A stretch of 64,000 nt of DNA from Pseudocitrobacter sp913778145 (GCA_035726825.1 JALNTX010000017.1:1-64000); one strand, 5' to 3'; counted from the first letter of the stretch, positions 42,995 through 52,039 are shown. Notes: generated from the letters alone by a model not told the origin. Program-made: numbers and translations.

Positions 42995-44560
42995 TTATGC
43001 CGTTTTGGTACGAATCAGATAATCAAAGGCGCTGAGTGACGCTTTCGCGCCTTCGCCAGCGGCGATGATAATCTGTTTGTACGGAACGGTGGTGCAGTCA
43101 CCCGCGGCAAAGACGCCTTTGACGCTGGTTTCACATTTCGCATCGATGATGATTTCACCCATCCGGTTACGCTCGATCGCGCCTTCCAGCCAGGTGGTAT
43201 TCGGCAGCAGACCAATCTGAACGAAGATCCCCGCCAGTTCTACCTGATGCGTATCACCGCTTACACGGTCACGGTATTCCAGGCCGGTGACTTTGCTGCC
43301 ATCGCCTTTCACTTCCGTGGTTTGCGCATTCAGAATGATATCGACATTTTTCAGGCTGCGGACTTTATCCTGCAGAACCTGATCCGCTTTCATTTCCGGG
43401 GCAAATTCCAGCAGCGTAACGTGTTCAACCACGCCCGCCAGGTCGATTGCCGCTTCCACACCGGAGTTACCGCCACCGATAACCGCAACGCGTTTGCCTT
43501 TAAACAGCGGGCCGTCACAGTGCGGGCAATAGGTAACACCCTTGGTGCGATACTGATCTTCGCCCGGCACGTTCATGTTGCGCCATTTTGCACCGGTCGC
43601 AATGATAATGCTGCGCGCTTTCAGTACGGCGCCAGACGCGGTTTCAATCTGGTGTAAGCCACCTTCCTGCGCTGCCGGGATCAGTTTCGATGCGCTCTGG
43701 CTATCAATTACGTCAACGTCATATTCACTAACGTGAGCTTTCAATGCGCCAGCCAGTTTCTGACCTTCGGTTTTCGGCACAGAGATATAGTTTTCAATAT
43801 CAACGGTATCGAGCACCTGGCCGCCGAAACGCTCGCCCATCAGGCCAGTACGGATACCTTTACGCGCTGAATAGACAGCAGCGGCAGCGCCGGACGGGCC
43901 GGAACCTACAATCAGCACTTCGTAAGCATCACGGGTGCTCAGCTCTTCCGCCGCGCGTTTTTCCGCGCCAGTATCGATTTTCGCGACGATTTCAGTAAGC
44001 GTCATGCGGCCCTGACCAAACTCCTGACCATTGACGAATACAGCCGGAACGCCCATCACGTTACGTTCCGTGATTTCGTTTTGATAAGTACCGCCGTCGA
44101 TCGCCGTGTGTTTGATGCGCGGGTTCAGCACGCTCATCAGGTTCAACGCCTGCACCACGTCCGGGCAGTTGTGGCAGGAGAGCGAGTAATAGGTCTCGAA
44201 TTCAAAATCACCGTCGATGTTGCGGATCTGCTCCAGCAGAGACTGGGCTTCTTTAGACGGATGACCGCCGGTCCACAGCAGCGCCAGAACCAGTGAGGTG
44301 AACTCGTGGCCCAGCGGAGAACCGGCAAAACGCGGCCCCTGGTGGGAACCTGGGTTGGTGATCAGGAACGACGGTTTACGAACGGCCAGCGTGTTGTCTT
44401 CTTTAAAGGTGACTTTATCTGACAGTTCAGCAATCTCAGCCAGCAGTTCCTTGATTTCTGCCGATTTGGCGCTGTCATCCAGCGTGGCAATCAGCTCAAC
44501 AGGTTTAGTCAGCTTTTCAAGATAGGCTTTGAGCTGGGTTTTCATGTTGGTGTCGAGCAT
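42995..44560 (-). CDS. ahpF: alkyl hydroperoxide reductase subunit F (AhpF)
   Basis: NADH-dependent flavoprotein disulfide reductase that recycles AhpC. The 521 residues hold an N-terminal pair of thioredoxin folds with the redox centre C129-x2-C132 (CHNC). A thioredoxin-reductase-like domain follows, with FAD and NADH motifs (GSGPSGAAAA near 218, GGGNSGVEAA near 355) and CPHC near 345-348. Length and sequence match E. coli AhpF. It lies downstream of ahpC, separated by a terminator and a REP doublet. Confidence 0.98.
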   Translation of the reverse strand: MLDTNMKTQLKAYLEKLTKPVELIATLDDSAKSAEIKELLAEIAELSDKVTFKEDNTLAVRKPSFLITNPGSHQGPRFAGSPLGHEFTSLVLALLWTGGHPSKEAQSLLEQIRNIDGDFEFETYYSLSCHNCPDVVQALNLMSVLNPRIKHTAIDGGTYQNEITERNVMGVPAVFVNGQEFGQGRMTLTEIVAKIDTGAEKRAAEELSTRDAYEVLIVGSGPSGAAAAVYSARKGIRTGLMGERFGGQVLDTVDIENYISVPKTEGQKLAGALKAHVSEYDVDVIDSQSASKLIPAAQEGGLHQIETASGAVLKARSIIIATGAKWRNMNVPGEDQYRTKGVTYCPHCDGPLFKGKRVAVIGGGNSGVEAAIDLAGVVEHVTLLEFAPEMKADQVLQDKVRSLKNVDIILNAQTTEVKGDGSKVTGLEYRDRVSGDTHQVELAGIFVQIGLLPNTTWLEGAIERNRMGEIIIDAKCETSVKGVFAAGDCTTVPYKQIIIAAGEGAKASLSAFDYLIRTKTA

Positions 44561-44645
44561 TGTTAATCTCCTGGGCTAAAAACATCATCATGCAAGCTGC
44601 CTCATTCGGGCGGCCTGGATGCAACTTGCATCATAGTGCGTAGGG

Positions 44646-44673
44646 GAAGAAAAACGGGTGCTAAGCACCCGTT
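44646..44673 (-). terminator. terminator between ahpC and ahpF
   Basis: On the minus strand AACGGGTGC, TTA, GCACCCGTT is followed by TTTCTTCC. It should limit read-through from ahpC to ahpF, fitting the excess of AhpC over AhpF known in E. coli. Confidence 0.8.
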
Positions 44674-44675
44674 GG

Positions 44676-44743
44676 TTGCCGGGTGGCACTGTGTTTACCC
44701 GGCCTACATTTGTAGGCCCGAGCAAGCGTCGCGCCGCCGGGCA
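44676..44743. repeat. REP doublet between ahpC and ahpF
   Basis: Two inverted REP units: TTGCCGGGTGGCACTG...ACCCGGCCTAC and TGTAGGCCCGAGCAAGC...CCGGGCAA. Their position, 3' of ahpC inside the operon, suggests that they stabilise the upstream mRNA, as shown for REPs elsewhere. Confidence 0.82.
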
Positions 44744-44751
44744 ATAAAGAC

Positions 44752-45315
44752 TTAGATCTTACCGACCAGGTCCAGAGACGGAGCCAGAGTCGCTTCGCCT
44801 TCTTTCCATTTAGCCGGGCAAACTTCGCCTGGGTGAGAAGCAACGTACTGTGCTGCTTTAATTTTACGCAGCAGGTCAGATGCGTCACGGCCAATGCCTT
44901 CAGCGGTAACTTCGATAGCCTGGATGATACCCTGCGGGTCAACAACGAAGGTCGCACGGTCAGCCAGACCTTCATCTTCGCGCATGTTCTCGAAGTTACG
45001 GGTCAGGGCGCCAGTCGGGTCGCCGATCATCGCGTATTTGATTTTCGCGATGGTTTCAGAGCTGCTGTGCCATGCTTTGTGGGTGAAGTGAGTATCGGTA
45101 GATACGGAGTACACATCCACGCCCAGCTTCTGCAGTTCTTCGTAGTGGTCTGCTACGTCGCCCAGTTCAGTCGGGCATACGAAGGTGAAGTCAGCCGGAT
45201 AGAAGAAGAATACGCTCCAGCGACCTTCGGTATCTTTCTCGGTTACTTCGATGAATTCGCCGTTTTTGAAAGCCTGGTTTTTGAAAGGTTTGATTTTAGT
45301 GTTGATTAAGGACAT
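44752..45315 (-). CDS. ahpC: alkyl hydroperoxide reductase subunit C (peroxiredoxin AhpC)
   Basis: Typical 2-Cys peroxiredoxin and the main scavenger of endogenous hydrogen peroxide. The 187 residues contain the peroxidatic C47 in FTFVCPTE and the resolving cysteine C166 in GEVCPAKW, nearly identical to E. coli. The upstream Shine-Dalgarno is GGAGGAAG. OxyR control is known in E. coli; the upstream region is described separately. Confidence 0.98.
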   Translation of the reverse strand: MSLINTKIKPFKNQAFKNGEFIEVTEKDTEGRWSVFFFYPADFTFVCPTELGDVADHYEELQKLGVDVYSVSTDTHFTHKAWHSSSETIAKIKYAMIGDPTGALTRNFENMREDEGLADRATFVVDPQGIIQAIEVTAEGIGRDASDLLRKIKAAQYVASHPGEVCPAKWKEGEATLAPSLDLVGKI

Positions 45316-45726
45316 CTATACTTCCTCCGTGTTTTCGTTGAGTTGTAAGTTAACGAAATTTTGTTGATAGGGCCAATGCGTTTCCATTATCAAATCAATA
45401 AGCGTTACCTTACAACCGACTCGAGACAACATTGTGAACCTGAAAATGGGTAAGGCACAAAACGCCCCTTGCCCGTCTAATCTGCGTAAAGTAAAAAGGC
45501 CCCCTCTTCAGGCGGCCCCGTTACCTGAACACCCGTCGGTGGATTCAGCGCCAGCCAGGCTGGCTATATGTTGCGCTCTACATTACCTTAACAAAGGTTG
45601 TAACAGCTAAAGGATTACATCACCCCACCATTCAAAGGGCAATCCACCACCGGTTGGTCTTATCTATGGTTGTGATAGGCTACACCATTCTCTTCATCTT
45701 ACGGACTGATTTTACAGAGATTTTCT
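45316..45726. other. divergent ahpC-dsbG intergenic region
   Basis: These 411 bases hold no convincing gene. The first 100 or so should contain the ahpC promoter and OxyR site; the segment 45366-45390 (on the minus strand GATAATGGAAACGCATTGG) looks like the conserved E. coli ahpC upstream region. Further on there is an inverted repeat of CGGTGGATT (45537-45545) with AATCCACCACCG (45641-45652) and a local hairpin AGCCAGGCTGGCT. I cannot assign a function to these. Confidence 0.5.
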
Positions 45727-46473
45727 ATGCTAAAACGTTCTTTACTCCTCACGTTTCTCCCCCTGTTCGCCCACGCGGAAGAACTCCCTGCCCCGGTAAA
45801 AGCCATCGAAAAACAGGGTATTACCATCATCAAGCCGTTTGACGCGCCCGCAGGTATGAAAGGGTATCTCGGCAAATATCAGGACATGGGCGTGGCAATC
45901 TACGTTACGCCGGACGGTAAGCACGCCATTTCCGGCTATATGTATGATGAGAAAGGACAAAATCTTAGCGAGCAGCTGTTCCAGAAAGAGATTTATACCC
46001 CGGCCGGGCAAGAAATGTGGAAACGGATGGAAAATAGCGCGTGGTTACGGGATGGTAAAAAAAACGCGCCGATTGTTCTGTACGTTTTCGCCGATCCGTT
46101 CTGTCCGTACTGCAAACAGTTCTGGCAACAGGCTCGCCCGTGGGTTGATGCAGGAAAAGTGCAGCTTCGCACGCTACTGGTTGGCGTAATCAAGCCGGAA
46201 AGCCCGGACACCGCTGCGGCCATTCTGGCAACGAAAGATCCCGCCAAAACCTGGCATGACTATGAAAAATCCGGCGGAAAGATGAAGCTCACGCTGCCTG
46301 CTACGCCCGCAGCGGATGCAATGCGCACCTTAAATGAAAACCAAAAACTGATGGATGACCTGGGCGCAAACGTCACGCCAGCTATTTACTATATGAATAA
46401 AGAAGGCCAGCTTCAGCAGGTCGTCGGCCTGCCAGACGCGCAAAAACTGAAGGTCATGATGGGCGAAGAGTAA
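45727..46473 (+). CDS. dsbG: thiol:disulfide interchange protein DsbG
   Basis: Periplasmic DsbC-type protein that keeps single cysteines of proteins reduced. The 248 residues have a short signal peptide (cleaved after AHA near 17), an N-terminal dimerisation domain, and a thioredoxin domain with the C126-P-Y-C129 active site, the typical DsbG CPYC. The cis-proline region is TPAIYY. It is divergent from ahpC, as in E. coli. Confidence 0.95.
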   Translation: MLKRSLLLTFLPLFAHAEELPAPVKAIEKQGITIIKPFDAPAGMKGYLGKYQDMGVAIYVTPDGKHAISGYMYDEKGQNLSEQLFQKEIYTPAGQEMWKRMENSAWLRDGKKNAPIVLYVFADPFCPYCKQFWQQARPWVDAGKVQLRTLLVGVIKPESPDTAAAILATKDPAKTWHDYEKSGGKMKLTLPATPAADAMRTLNENQKLMDDLGANVTPAIYYMNKEGQLQQVVGLPDAQKLKVMMGEE

Positions 46474-46667
46474 AAATTCGGGGTGATTGTATAAAAATAT
46501 AATATCAATCACCTTGTTTTCTATGATCAGTAGAAAAACACTATTTTCTGATATATATTTAGTCAGGATGTAAGGTGCTTTAAGTTTTATGAAAACATGG
46601 AATGTTAATAATCTTAACGGTACAGGATAGCTTCAGAGCTCAATGCGCCGATAACAAGGACAACATA

Positions 46668-47582
46668 ATGGCTAACCTCTATGATCTAAAGCGGTTTGAT
46701 CTTAACTTATTAGTTATTTTTGAATGCATTTATCAACATCTCAGCATCAGTAAGGCCGCCGAGACGCTGTTTATTACTCCGTCTGCCGTCAGTCAGTCAT
46801 TGCAGCGCCTGCGCATTCAGCTCAACGACCCGCTGTTTGTGCGTTCCGGCAAAGGGATCACACCCACTACAGTCGGGGTTAACCTGCATCATCACCTGGC
46901 GGATAACCTGAATCAGCTGGAAAAAACCATCAATATCATGAGCCATTCGGAACTGACGAAGCGCTTCGTGATTTATGGCCCACAGATTTTCATCTCCGAC
47001 CTGGTCATGAATATTGTGACCCGTTTGCTGGACGATCCCAGCATTGAAATCGCCCATTACGATTACGTCGCGACGTCCGATAATATCGAAGATTTAATGA
47101 GTTATAGAAAGGCGGACCTGGTGTTAAGCACCTCGCCTATCATTAACCGTTCGGTGGTCTGCGAGCCGTTTAAAGAAGTGCCTACGGTTCTGGTTTGCCG
47201 CAAAGATCACCCTCGTCTGCAAGAACACGCAACGCGGGAGGAGATTCTTCTGGAACGTTTCGCGACATACACTACGGACGAACCCGGCATTAAGGGTTAT
47301 CAGACAGAAGTGGATGAGCAGTACCTGGGCAGACGCACAGCATTGCGCACGAACTCGCTTATTGGTATGGTCAACATTATTCAGAAAACTGATTTAATCG
47401 GCATTATTCCCCGCGAGTTTTTCGATTATTTAGGTGGAAATGGCAAGCTGAAAGAAATTATCACGCCTGAACCATTACCTTCGATAATGATATACATTAT
47501 CTATAACCGCTCGTCGATGAATACGCCATCATTCGCCAAAGTGATAGAGAAAATATCAACACAAAGTGAATTGTTCGAGTGA
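46668..47582 (+). CDS. ybdO: LysR-family transcriptional regulator YbdO
   Basis: LysR-type regulator related to E. coli YbdO, which has been linked to citrate-fermentation genes and renamed CitR. The start MANLYDLKRFDLNLL lies behind ACAAGGA and yields 304 residues. The helix-turn-helix is at about 20-65 (SISKAAETLFITPSAVSQSLQRL), and the effector domain is at about 90-300. The C-terminal half is much less similar to the E. coli protein than the first 75 residues, and the flanks are AT-rich. The citrate lyase genes themselves are missing from this window. Confidence 0.88.
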   Translation: MANLYDLKRFDLNLLVIFECIYQHLSISKAAETLFITPSAVSQSLQRLRIQLNDPLFVRSGKGITPTTVGVNLHHHLADNLNQLEKTINIMSHSELTKRFVIYGPQIFISDLVMNIVTRLLDDPSIEIAHYDYVATSDNIEDLMSYRKADLVLSTSPIINRSVVCEPFKEVPTVLVCRKDHPRLQEHATREEILLERFATYTTDEPGIKGYQTEVDEQYLGRRTALRTNSLIGMVNIIQKTDLIGIIPREFFDYLGGNGKLKEIITPEPLPSIMIYIIYNRSSMNTPSFAKVIEKISTQSELFE

Positions 47583-47732
47583 ATTGATTATGTATATGCA
47601 TTCATCATTAGAATGCATATACAGCAGAAAATGTATCTTACGGTAACCATTAATTAAAATATTACATTCAACATCCTTGTCGTTATATGATAGCGAGAAA
47701 TCTCGCTTTCTATTTCGCAAGGATTGCCGACA

Positions 47733-48956
47733 ATGTCGTTATTAAAGGTTCCATTACCCTGTTCCGTGCTGGAAGCCAGCCAGCACCGCGCAGCCTGGGC
47801 CTTACAGAATTTTCCCCGCGTGTGCGTTTCGTTTTCCGGAGGCAAAGATTCCACGGTCATGCTTCACATCACCGCACGCCTGGCGCGAGAAATGGGCAAA
47901 AAAATCAGTGTGCTATTTATCGACTGGGAGGCGCAGTTTTCCAGCACCATCAGCCATTGTGAACGTATGCGCGATCTCTATCAGGATGTCATCGAAAATT
48001 TTTACTGGGTGGCGATTCCCCTTACCACGCAAAATTCCCTGACCCAGTTCGAGCCAGAATGGCAGTGCTGGGAGCCTGGCGCACAATGGGTACGTCAACC
48101 GCCCGAAGGCGCCATCACCAACCCATCCCTGTTCCCGTTTTATCGCCAGGGTTGTACGTTTGAAAGCTTTGTTCAAAGCTTTGCGGAGTGGTTTTCGCAA
48201 CAGCGCCCGGCAGCTATGCTGGTTGGCATCCGGGCCGATGAATCCTATAACCGATTCCTGACCATCTCCTCGCAGCGCAAGCAACGTTTTGCCGATGATA
48301 AACCGTGGACCACCGCCGCGCCCGGCGGCCATGCCTGGTACGTCTATCCCATTTACGACTGGAAAACGGCGGATATCTGGACGTGGTTCGCCCGCACGCA
48401 GCTTTGTTACAACCCGCTCTACAATCTGATGTATCAGGCCGGCGTGCCCCCGCGCAACATGCGTATTTGCGAGCCGTTTGGGCCAGAGCAGCGTCAGGGA
48501 TTATGGCTTTATCATGTTCTGGAACCGGAACGCTGGGCCGCCATGTGCCAGCGCGTGAGCGGCGTGCACAGCGGCGGGGTTTACGCCGGGCGTGACAACC
48601 AGTTTTATGGTCATCGCAAAATCGAGAAGCCCGCGCACCACAGCTGGCGCAGTTATGCGATGTTTTTGTTACAGAGCATGCCGCAAAACACCGCCGAGCA
48701 TTATCGCAATAAAATTGCGGTGTACCTTCACTGGTATCAAAAACAAGGTATGGATGACATCCCTGATTGCCAGGAAGGCGACGTGGGTTCTAAAGATATC
48801 CCGTCCTGGCGGCGCATATGTAAGGTACTGTTAAATAACGATTACTGGTGCCGGGCGCTTTCGTTTAGCCCGACAAAATCCATCCACTATCAGCGTTATC
48901 GCGAGCGGATAAACCAAAAACGGCAACAATGGGGGCTTCTGTGCAACAACGATTAA
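47733..48956 (+). CDS. ybdN: PAPS-reductase-like protein YbdN (IbrA family)
   Basis: Member of the phosphoadenosine-phosphosulfate reductase / PP-loop ATP pyrophosphatase superfamily. Its function is unknown. The start MSLLKVPLPCSVLEA was chosen for its Shine-Dalgarno. The 407 residues carry the PP-loop SGGKDS at 35-40, then IDWEAQFS, VGIRADESYNRF and CEPFGPEQRQGLW. The second half (about 230-400) has no catalytic motif that I know. Homologues are IbrA of pathogenic E. coli, which with IbrB affects immunoglobulin-binding protein expression. It overlaps ybdM. Confidence 0.88.
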   Translation: MSLLKVPLPCSVLEASQHRAAWALQNFPRVCVSFSGGKDSTVMLHITARLAREMGKKISVLFIDWEAQFSSTISHCERMRDLYQDVIENFYWVAIPLTTQNSLTQFEPEWQCWEPGAQWVRQPPEGAITNPSLFPFYRQGCTFESFVQSFAEWFSQQRPAAMLVGIRADESYNRFLTISSQRKQRFADDKPWTTAAPGGHAWYVYPIYDWKTADIWTWFARTQLCYNPLYNLMYQAGVPPRNMRICEPFGPEQRQGLWLYHVLEPERWAAMCQRVSGVHSGGVYAGRDNQFYGHRKIEKPAHHSWRSYAMFLLQSMPQNTAEHYRNKIAVYLHWYQKQGMDDIPDCQEGDVGSKDIPSWRRICKVLLNNDYWCRALSFSPTKSIHYQRYRERINQKRQQWGLLCNND

Positions 48957-49567
48957 TCAATGATATGACCACCTGGCTGCAATCGCTTGATTTCGAGGCG
49001 CGTGTAGAAGCGATCAATCATTTTCGCCAGGCGCTGCACGGCGTCAGCCCGTTTAACGACCAACCCGTCGATTGCGTGATTTGGGTAAAAGAAGAACAGG
49101 TCACGCCCAATGCCTACAACCCCAATAACATGGCGCCGCCGGAAAAACGGCTGCTACAGAAATCGCTGGAAGCAGACGGTTTTACACAGCCGCTGGTCGT
49201 GATGGATAAAGATGGCCATCAGTATGAAATTGTGGATGGTTTTCATCGCTATGCACTCGCCAGCAGCAAACCGGGCTTGAAAAAGCAGTTTAAAGGCTAT
49301 CTGCCCATCACCAGTATTGATAGCCGCAGCACCACGTTGCCTTCACGCATGGCGGCCACCGTGCGCCACAACCGCGCGCGCGGGCGACATCAGATTAATG
49401 CGATGTCGGATATCGTGCTGGAACTGGCGCGTCTGGGCTGGAAAGATGACAAAATCAGTAAAGAGCTGGGGATGGACAGCGATGAAGTACTGCGTCTGAA
49501 GCAAATTAACGGCCTGCTCGAAATGTTTGGCGATCGCAATTTCTCGCAGGCCTGGACCGTTAAATAA
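48929..49567 (+). CDS. ybdM: ParB/Srx-like protein YbdM (IbrB family)
   Basis: ParB-like nuclease-superfamily protein of unknown role, always next to ybdN. The 212 residues contain the ParB core at about 50-160 (VDCVIWVKEEQVTPNAYNPN, EIVDGFHRYALA and RHNRARGRHQ, the latter resembling the GERRxR-type arginine motif). A helix-turn-helix-like stretch lies near 175-195 (KDDKISKELGMDSDEVLRLK). The start is uncertain: the ATG used here overlaps ybdN by 28 bases, and a GTG four codons on has a better-placed GGGGG. Its stop directly abuts the end of convergent ybdL. Confidence 0.85.
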   Translation: MGASVQQRLINDMTTWLQSLDFEARVEAINHFRQALHGVSPFNDQPVDCVIWVKEEQVTPNAYNPNNMAPPEKRLLQKSLEADGFTQPLVVMDKDGHQYEIVDGFHRYALASSKPGLKKQFKGYLPITSIDSRSTTLPSRMAATVRHNRARGRHQINAMSDIVLELARLGWKDDKISKELGMDSDEVLRLKQINGLLEMFGDRNFSQAWTVK

Positions 49568-50728
49568 TCACAGCTGACATAAGCGCTCTGCCGCCGCCAG
49601 CAGGGTCGATTCCTGCTTGGCAAAGCACAGGCGAATAAGTTTATGTGGGAACGAATCGGCGCAAAAAACCGATAATGGAATGGCGGCGACGCCCACTTCC
49701 GTCGTCAGCCACTGGCAGAAGCTCACGTCATCCTTATCGGAGATAGCGCTGTAATCAGCCAGCAGGAAATAGGTGCCTTCGCACGGCAGAATGTCCAGTC
49801 GGCTTGCACGAAGCGCTTCAATAAATAGATCGCGACGCTCACGGTAAAACGTCGGCAACTGGCGATAGTGCTCCGGCTGCGCGCGCAGCATATCCGCCAA
49901 TGCCAGCTGCGCTGGCGTGTTCACCGCAAAGGTCAAATACTGGTGCACTTTGCGTAACTCGGCGCTTATCGCGGGCGGCGCAACACAGTAGCCCACTTTC
50001 CACCCGGTCATATGATAGGTTTTACCAAATGATGACACCGCAATAGCCCGCTCACGCAGTTGCGGATGCGCCAGCACGCTGGCATGCCCTTGAGGGTCAA
50101 AACAGATATGTTCGTAAACCTCATCGCTCAGCACGTAGATTTCCCGCTGGGCAATCGCCTGCCAGAGCGCGGCAAAATCATCCGCGTGCCAGACGGTGGC
50201 GGACGGGTTGTGCGGTGTATTGAGAATCACCAGCCGCGTTTTATCGCTCAGCAAGGCACGAAACGCGGCCCAGTCGACACGAAAATGCGGCGGCTGCAAC
50301 GCAATGCGCTTGAGGATGCCGCCCGATAATTCTACCGCTGGCGCATAGCTGTCATAGCTTGGATCAAAACAGATGACCTCATCGCCGGGGCGCACCAGCG
50401 CGGTAATTGCCGCATACAGCGCTTCTGTCGCGCCGGCTGTCACGGTGATATCGCTATTGGCGTCAGGTATGTAACCGTAGAGCGCCCCGGTCTTTTCAGC
50501 AATGGCTTCGCGCAATGCCTGAACGCCGGTCATTGGCGCATACTGGTTTGCGCCTGCGGCAACGTGATGCGCCAGCCGCTCCTGCAAGAAGCGCGGGCCG
50601 TCAAAATCAGGGAACCCCTGAGACAAATTAATCGCCTGATGTTTAAGCGCCAGGGCACTCATTTGCGTGAAAATCGTGGTGCCGAGATTTGGTAATTTAC
50701 TCTGTGGGATCAGTGGGTTGTGCGTCAT
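49568..50728 (-). CDS. ybdL: methionine aminotransferase YbdL
   Basis: Fold type I PLP aminotransferase with preference for methionine, also active on phenylalanine and histidine; probably the last transamination step of methionine salvage. The 386 residues contain SQGFPDFDGP near the start, the NTPHNPSATVW phosphate loop, SDEVYEH and the PLP lysine K236 in SSFGKTYHMTGWKVGY. It is divergent from hcxA across a region with tandem MetJ boxes, which supports the methionine link. Confidence 0.94.
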   Translation of the reverse strand: MTHNPLIPQSKLPNLGTTIFTQMSALALKHQAINLSQGFPDFDGPRFLQERLAHHVAAGANQYAPMTGVQALREAIAEKTGALYGYIPDANSDITVTAGATEALYAAITALVRPGDEVICFDPSYDSYAPAVELSGGILKRIALQPPHFRVDWAAFRALLSDKTRLVILNTPHNPSATVWHADDFAALWQAIAQREIYVLSDEVYEHICFDPQGHASVLAHPQLRERAIAVSSFGKTYHMTGWKVGYCVAPPAISAELRKVHQYLTFAVNTPAQLALADMLRAQPEHYRQLPTFYRERRDLFIEALRASRLDILPCEGTYFLLADYSAISDKDDVSFCQWLTTEVGVAAIPLSVFCADSFPHKLIRLCFAKQESTLLAAAERLCQL

Positions 50729-50794
50729 TATTGTTGTTCCATCTGAGATGCAGTGTTGAAGCCACTATAACACGATGTTAGTATTTGGCAATCA

Positions 50795-50810
50795 AGACGT
50801 TTAGACGTCT
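50795..50810. promoter_or_regulatory. MetJ operator (tandem met boxes)
   Basis: Two adjacent 8-bp boxes AGACGTTT and AGACGTCT match the met box consensus AGACGTCT at 7 and 8 positions. MetJ with S-adenosylmethionine binds such tandem boxes. The site lies between ybdL and hcxA, 33 bases before the hcxA start, so it could repress both. Confidence 0.85.
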
Positions 50811-50842
50811 ATATAACTATAACACGCTGAGGCACAACATCT

Positions 50843-51931
50843 ATGAGTCAAACCGATATTCGCGTGGTCACCGGCCCCGCCAACTACTTCTCGCACCCTG
50901 ACAGCCTGCAACGCCTGAACGACTTTTTCAGCCCGGAACAGCTTTCACGCGCGGTCTGGATTTACGGCGAAAAAGCGATAGCAGGCGCGCGCCCGTATCT
51001 GCCAGATTGCGCCACCGCGCCAGGGGTCACACAGATTCTGTTCACCGGCCACTGTAGCGAACGCGATGTAAACGCACTGGTCGCACAGGCAGGCGACAAC
51101 CGTAGCGTCGTGATTGGCGTGGGCGGCGGCGCATTGCTTGATACGGCGAAAGCCGTTGCGCGCCGGCTGAACCTCCCGTGTGTCGCCATTCCAACTATCG
51201 CCGCCACTTGCGCCGCGTGGACGCCGCTTTCCGTGTGGTATAACGACGCCGGTCAGGCGCTGCAGTTTGAAATTTTCGACGACGCCAACTTCCTGGTGCT
51301 GGTTGAGCCGCGTATTATTCTCAATGCCCCGGCGGAATATCTGCTGGCGGGCATTGGCGATACCTTAGCGAAATGGTACGAAGCCGTGGTCCTCGCCCCG
51401 CAACCGGAAACGCTGCCGCTGACGGTACGCCTGGGCATTAACGGCGCACTGGCGATTCGGGATGTACTGCTGGAAAGCAGCGAGCAGGCACTGCTCGATC
51501 AGCAGCAAGGGAAATTAACCCAGGCCTTTCGCGACGTTGTGGATGCCATTATCGCGGGCGGCGGTATGGTTGGCGGCCTGGGCGAACGCTTTACCCGCGT
51601 TGCTGCGGCGCATGCGGTGCATAACGGCCTCACCGTACTGCCGCAAACAGAGAAGTTTCTCCACGGCACCAAAGTCGCCTATGGCATTCTGGTACAAAGC
51701 GCCCTGCTCGGTCAGGATGACGTACTGGCGCAGCTGGTTCACGCCTACAAGCGCTTTCATTTACCCACTACGCTTGCGCAGCTTGACGTCGATATTCACA
51801 ACCGCGCGGAGCTCGATAACGTCATCGCCCACACGCTGCGCCCGGTGGAGTCCATTCATTTCCTGCCCGTCGAACTGACGCCGGACACGCTGTTTGCGGC
51901 GTTTGAAAAAGTCGAGAATTTCGCGGGTTAG
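50843..51931 (+). CDS. hcxA: hydroxycarboxylate dehydrogenase HcxA (YbdH)
   Basis: Iron-dependent alcohol-dehydrogenase / glycerol-dehydrogenase family oxidoreductase that reduces 2-oxo acids such as 2-oxobutanoate and 2-oxoglutarate. The 362 residues show the nucleotide motif GVGGGALLDTAKAVAR near 93-108 and the metal-binding residues in the second half (AAHAVHNGL near 253, with HGTKVAYG near 274). Divergent from ybdL; the pairing of an oxo-acid reductase with a transaminase under MetJ is notable. Confidence 0.92.
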   Translation: MSQTDIRVVTGPANYFSHPDSLQRLNDFFSPEQLSRAVWIYGEKAIAGARPYLPDCATAPGVTQILFTGHCSERDVNALVAQAGDNRSVVIGVGGGALLDTAKAVARRLNLPCVAIPTIAATCAAWTPLSVWYNDAGQALQFEIFDDANFLVLVEPRIILNAPAEYLLAGIGDTLAKWYEAVVLAPQPETLPLTVRLGINGALAIRDVLLESSEQALLDQQQGKLTQAFRDVVDAIIAGGGMVGGLGERFTRVAAAHAVHNGLTVLPQTEKFLHGTKVAYGILVQSALLGQDDVLAQLVHAYKRFHLPTTLAQLDVDIHNRAELDNVIAHTLRPVESIHFLPVELTPDTLFAAFEKVENFAG

Positions 51932-51945
51932 TCCACTGTGTGCGC

Positions 51946-51973
51946 AAACCTCTGTCGGCTGGCAGAGGTTTTT
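51946..51973 (+). terminator. rho-independent terminator of hcxA
   Basis: AAACCTCTG and CAGAGGTTT pair around TCGGCTGG and are followed by TT, 15 bases after the stop codon. Confidence 0.8.
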
Positions 51974-52039
51974 GCGAGCCTTCACGAAACCTTGCCTTTT
52001 GCCCCTTCCCCCTCTCACTAATCTTACTTATCGTGACGG

